From the NCBI GenBank assembly GCA_913776825.1, contig CAJYPV010000018.1, forward strand, positions 186,001-250,000: DNA of 64,000 nucleotides, in the 5' to 3' direction. The position numbers were made by a program, and so were the translations under genes. Positions 63,297-64,000 of this stretch are shown here, piece by piece. Source of the stretch: Burkholderiaceae bacterium (GTDB lineage Bacteria; Pseudomonadota; Gammaproteobacteria; Burkholderiales; Burkholderiaceae_C). Position 1 is the first letter of the stretch, and every line of letters begins with the position of its first letter. Under the pieces are notes generated by a model. It was not told the origin of the DNA, did no database searches, and saw nothing but the letters and a program-made list of their open reading frames with translations.

Positions 63297-63440
63297 TCAC
63301 CAGGGGTGAAGCGTTAAGACGTTATGTCCTGAAGCCCGATAGCTGCGGTACGTGTTCTCCGCCAGCGCTGCGTGCGTGTAGAGGTTGACCTGCGCTGATG
63401 GCTGCGTCGCATTGAGCGTTGGCTTCCTTGGTTTCACCAT
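63297..63440 (-). CDS. Small hypothetical ORF or gene remnant (47 codons)
   Basis: On the minus strand an ATG-started frame encodes 47 residues ending in SGHNVLTLHPW, with NLYTHAALAENTYRSYRAS before it. Composition (Tyr, Asn, His, low bias) looks protein-like rather than random GC-rich frame. It may be a degraded 3' end of a larger gene. No ribosome site is clear. Confidence 0.3.
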   Translation of the reverse strand: MVKPRKPTLNATQPSAQVNLYTHAALAENTYRSYRASGHNVLTLHPW

Positions 63441-63523
63441 CGCCTAGCTACAACGAAGCGTTGCTTGAGATGCTTGAGTACTTCAAATGTTTTGAGAAGA
63501 ATGGGCTTCTCCCAAAGGGATGA
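63415..63523 (+). pseudogene. Orphan 3' tail of a protein gene, possibly a polymorphic toxin C-terminus
   Basis: A 35-codon open stretch ends YNEALLEMLEYFKCFEKNGLLPKG and stops at 63521-63523. It has no start codon and is closed upstream by TGA. Its stop overlaps the ATG of the next gene (ATGA), the coupling typical of toxin/immunity pairs. The rest of the gene is missing. Confidence 0.45.
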
Positions 63524-63996
63524 TCGTGAATCAGAAAAATTGGAACATTGATCCCTACCAATCGGTGGGGCCTCTGGCGTTTGGCATGACGCAGGACGAG
63601 GTCGCTTCTCAGCTGGGGGCGCCACGATTCAAGGACTACGACCGCCTGCTGCGAAACACCACTTGGTACTGGGAAGACAACGGGGTTCAGGCAGTCTTCG
63701 CGGGTAGGGAAGGCGGACTCGTGATGGTGAGCCTGTACTCGAACATCGACGGTGTCAGCATCTTGGGCGAGCCTCTTGATTGGAATGCGTCCGACAGGAT
63801 GTTCGAACGACTACGCAATGCAGACAACCGGGCTCGCTCAATGGCAGGGGTGTCGGTGTTCTTCCGTTTCGGCGTGTCGGTCGCTGGGTTCGGATCGCCT
63901 TCGAACGGTGAAAAGTCGATCACCGCATTCGCCGAGGGACAGTGGGACGAGCACGACCCAGATCTCAAACCCTTGCAAGCCTATACGTTTACTTGA
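63520..63996 (+). CDS. Hypothetical immunity-like protein
   Basis: This 158-residue protein has VGPLAFGMTQDEVASQLGAP, a pattern common in small putative immunity proteins and their relatives. It is acidic and has no signal peptide or membrane helix. It starts within the stop of an orphan coding tail. The gene ends four bases before the window edge. Confidence 0.65.
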   Translation: MIVNQKNWNIDPYQSVGPLAFGMTQDEVASQLGAPRFKDYDRLLRNTTWYWEDNGVQAVFAGREGGLVMVSLYSNIDGVSILGEPLDWNASDRMFERLRNADNRARSMAGVSVFFRFGVSVAGFGSPSNGEKSITAFAEGQWDEHDPDLKPLQAYTFT

Positions 63997-64000
63997 AGCT

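Noticed and set aside
63301..63330. Possible integron attC site (GTTAAG/CTTAAC-like bases)
   Set aside because: The bases do not fit the GTTRRRY/RYYYAAC core pair at the needed spacing, and no integrase or cassette array is present.

Overview
This window is high-GC DNA of roughly two-thirds G+C, with dense genes and Burkholderiales-type housekeeping order: ribF and ileS near lspA, alaA-hom...thrC-moeA-moaD, bcp next to a PIN-PhoH gene, and mnmC. Gene content (type III secretion traits with Ralstonia/Xanthomonas-type promoters, many two-component and chemotaxis genes, an SbtA-type transporter) suggests a Sphaerotilaceae/Comamonadaceae-like member such as the Roseateles/Mitsuaria group. That placement is inference; no rRNA or tRNA is present to anchor it.

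Left end (0-2.3 kb): this looks like the flank of a type III secretion locus. A harpin-like protein with a lytic transglycosylase domain and a YscG/SctG-like small protein are divergently transcribed. Between them lie two outward-facing TTCG-N16-TTCG boxes (hrpII/PIP type). From 2.7 to 11.4 kb is a giant repetitive adhesin of about 2,900 residues with sixteen Ig-like repeats and two discoidin-like (F5/8C) modules, closed by a strong terminator.

Middle (11.5-36 kb): sensor kinases (11.5, 17.2, 33.3 kb), an SDR with an altered active site, a DMT exporter, a quinone reductase and a DUF2189 membrane protein. The ribF-ileS-lspA neighbourhood is split by a plus-strand block: a Cache-type histidine kinase, a NarL-type regulator, the pyruvate/peptide transporter CstA, its YbdD-like partner, and an effector-like protein of unknown function. 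Two separate genes (31.5 and 35.5 kb) encode protein-tyrosine-phosphatase-fold proteins whose catalytic cysteine is replaced (Ser and Asp). They look like pseudophosphatase effectors.

37-50 kb: a tandem pair of near-identical chemoreceptors, an ABM-fold protein, mnmC, a RhlE-type helicase with an intrinsic terminator in its own leader, an orphan OmpR-type regulator, a PIN-PhoH protein, bcp and a Mth938-like protein.

Right part (49.7-58.4 kb): one tightly packed, overlapping plus-strand operon, alaA-hom-[AAA-type ATPase]-[TPR protein]-thrC-moeA-moaD. The two-gene ATPase/TPR module sits inside a threonine and molybdopterin operon and resembles STAND/conflict-type modules. After it come a small lipoprotein, a CbbR/CysB-like LysR regulator divergent from an SbtA-type bicarbonate transporter, and a GDSL lipoprotein.

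The last 2 kb have lower GC and hold immunity-like genes: a DUF2314-DUF2185 protein, and a gene whose start overlaps the stop of an orphan 35-codon coding tail. They look like debris of polymorphic toxin cassettes.

The most notable candidates for undescribed biology are the pseudophosphatase pair, the operon-embedded ATPase/TPR module and the divergent hrp-box control region. All functional calls come from reading motifs; no database search was run.
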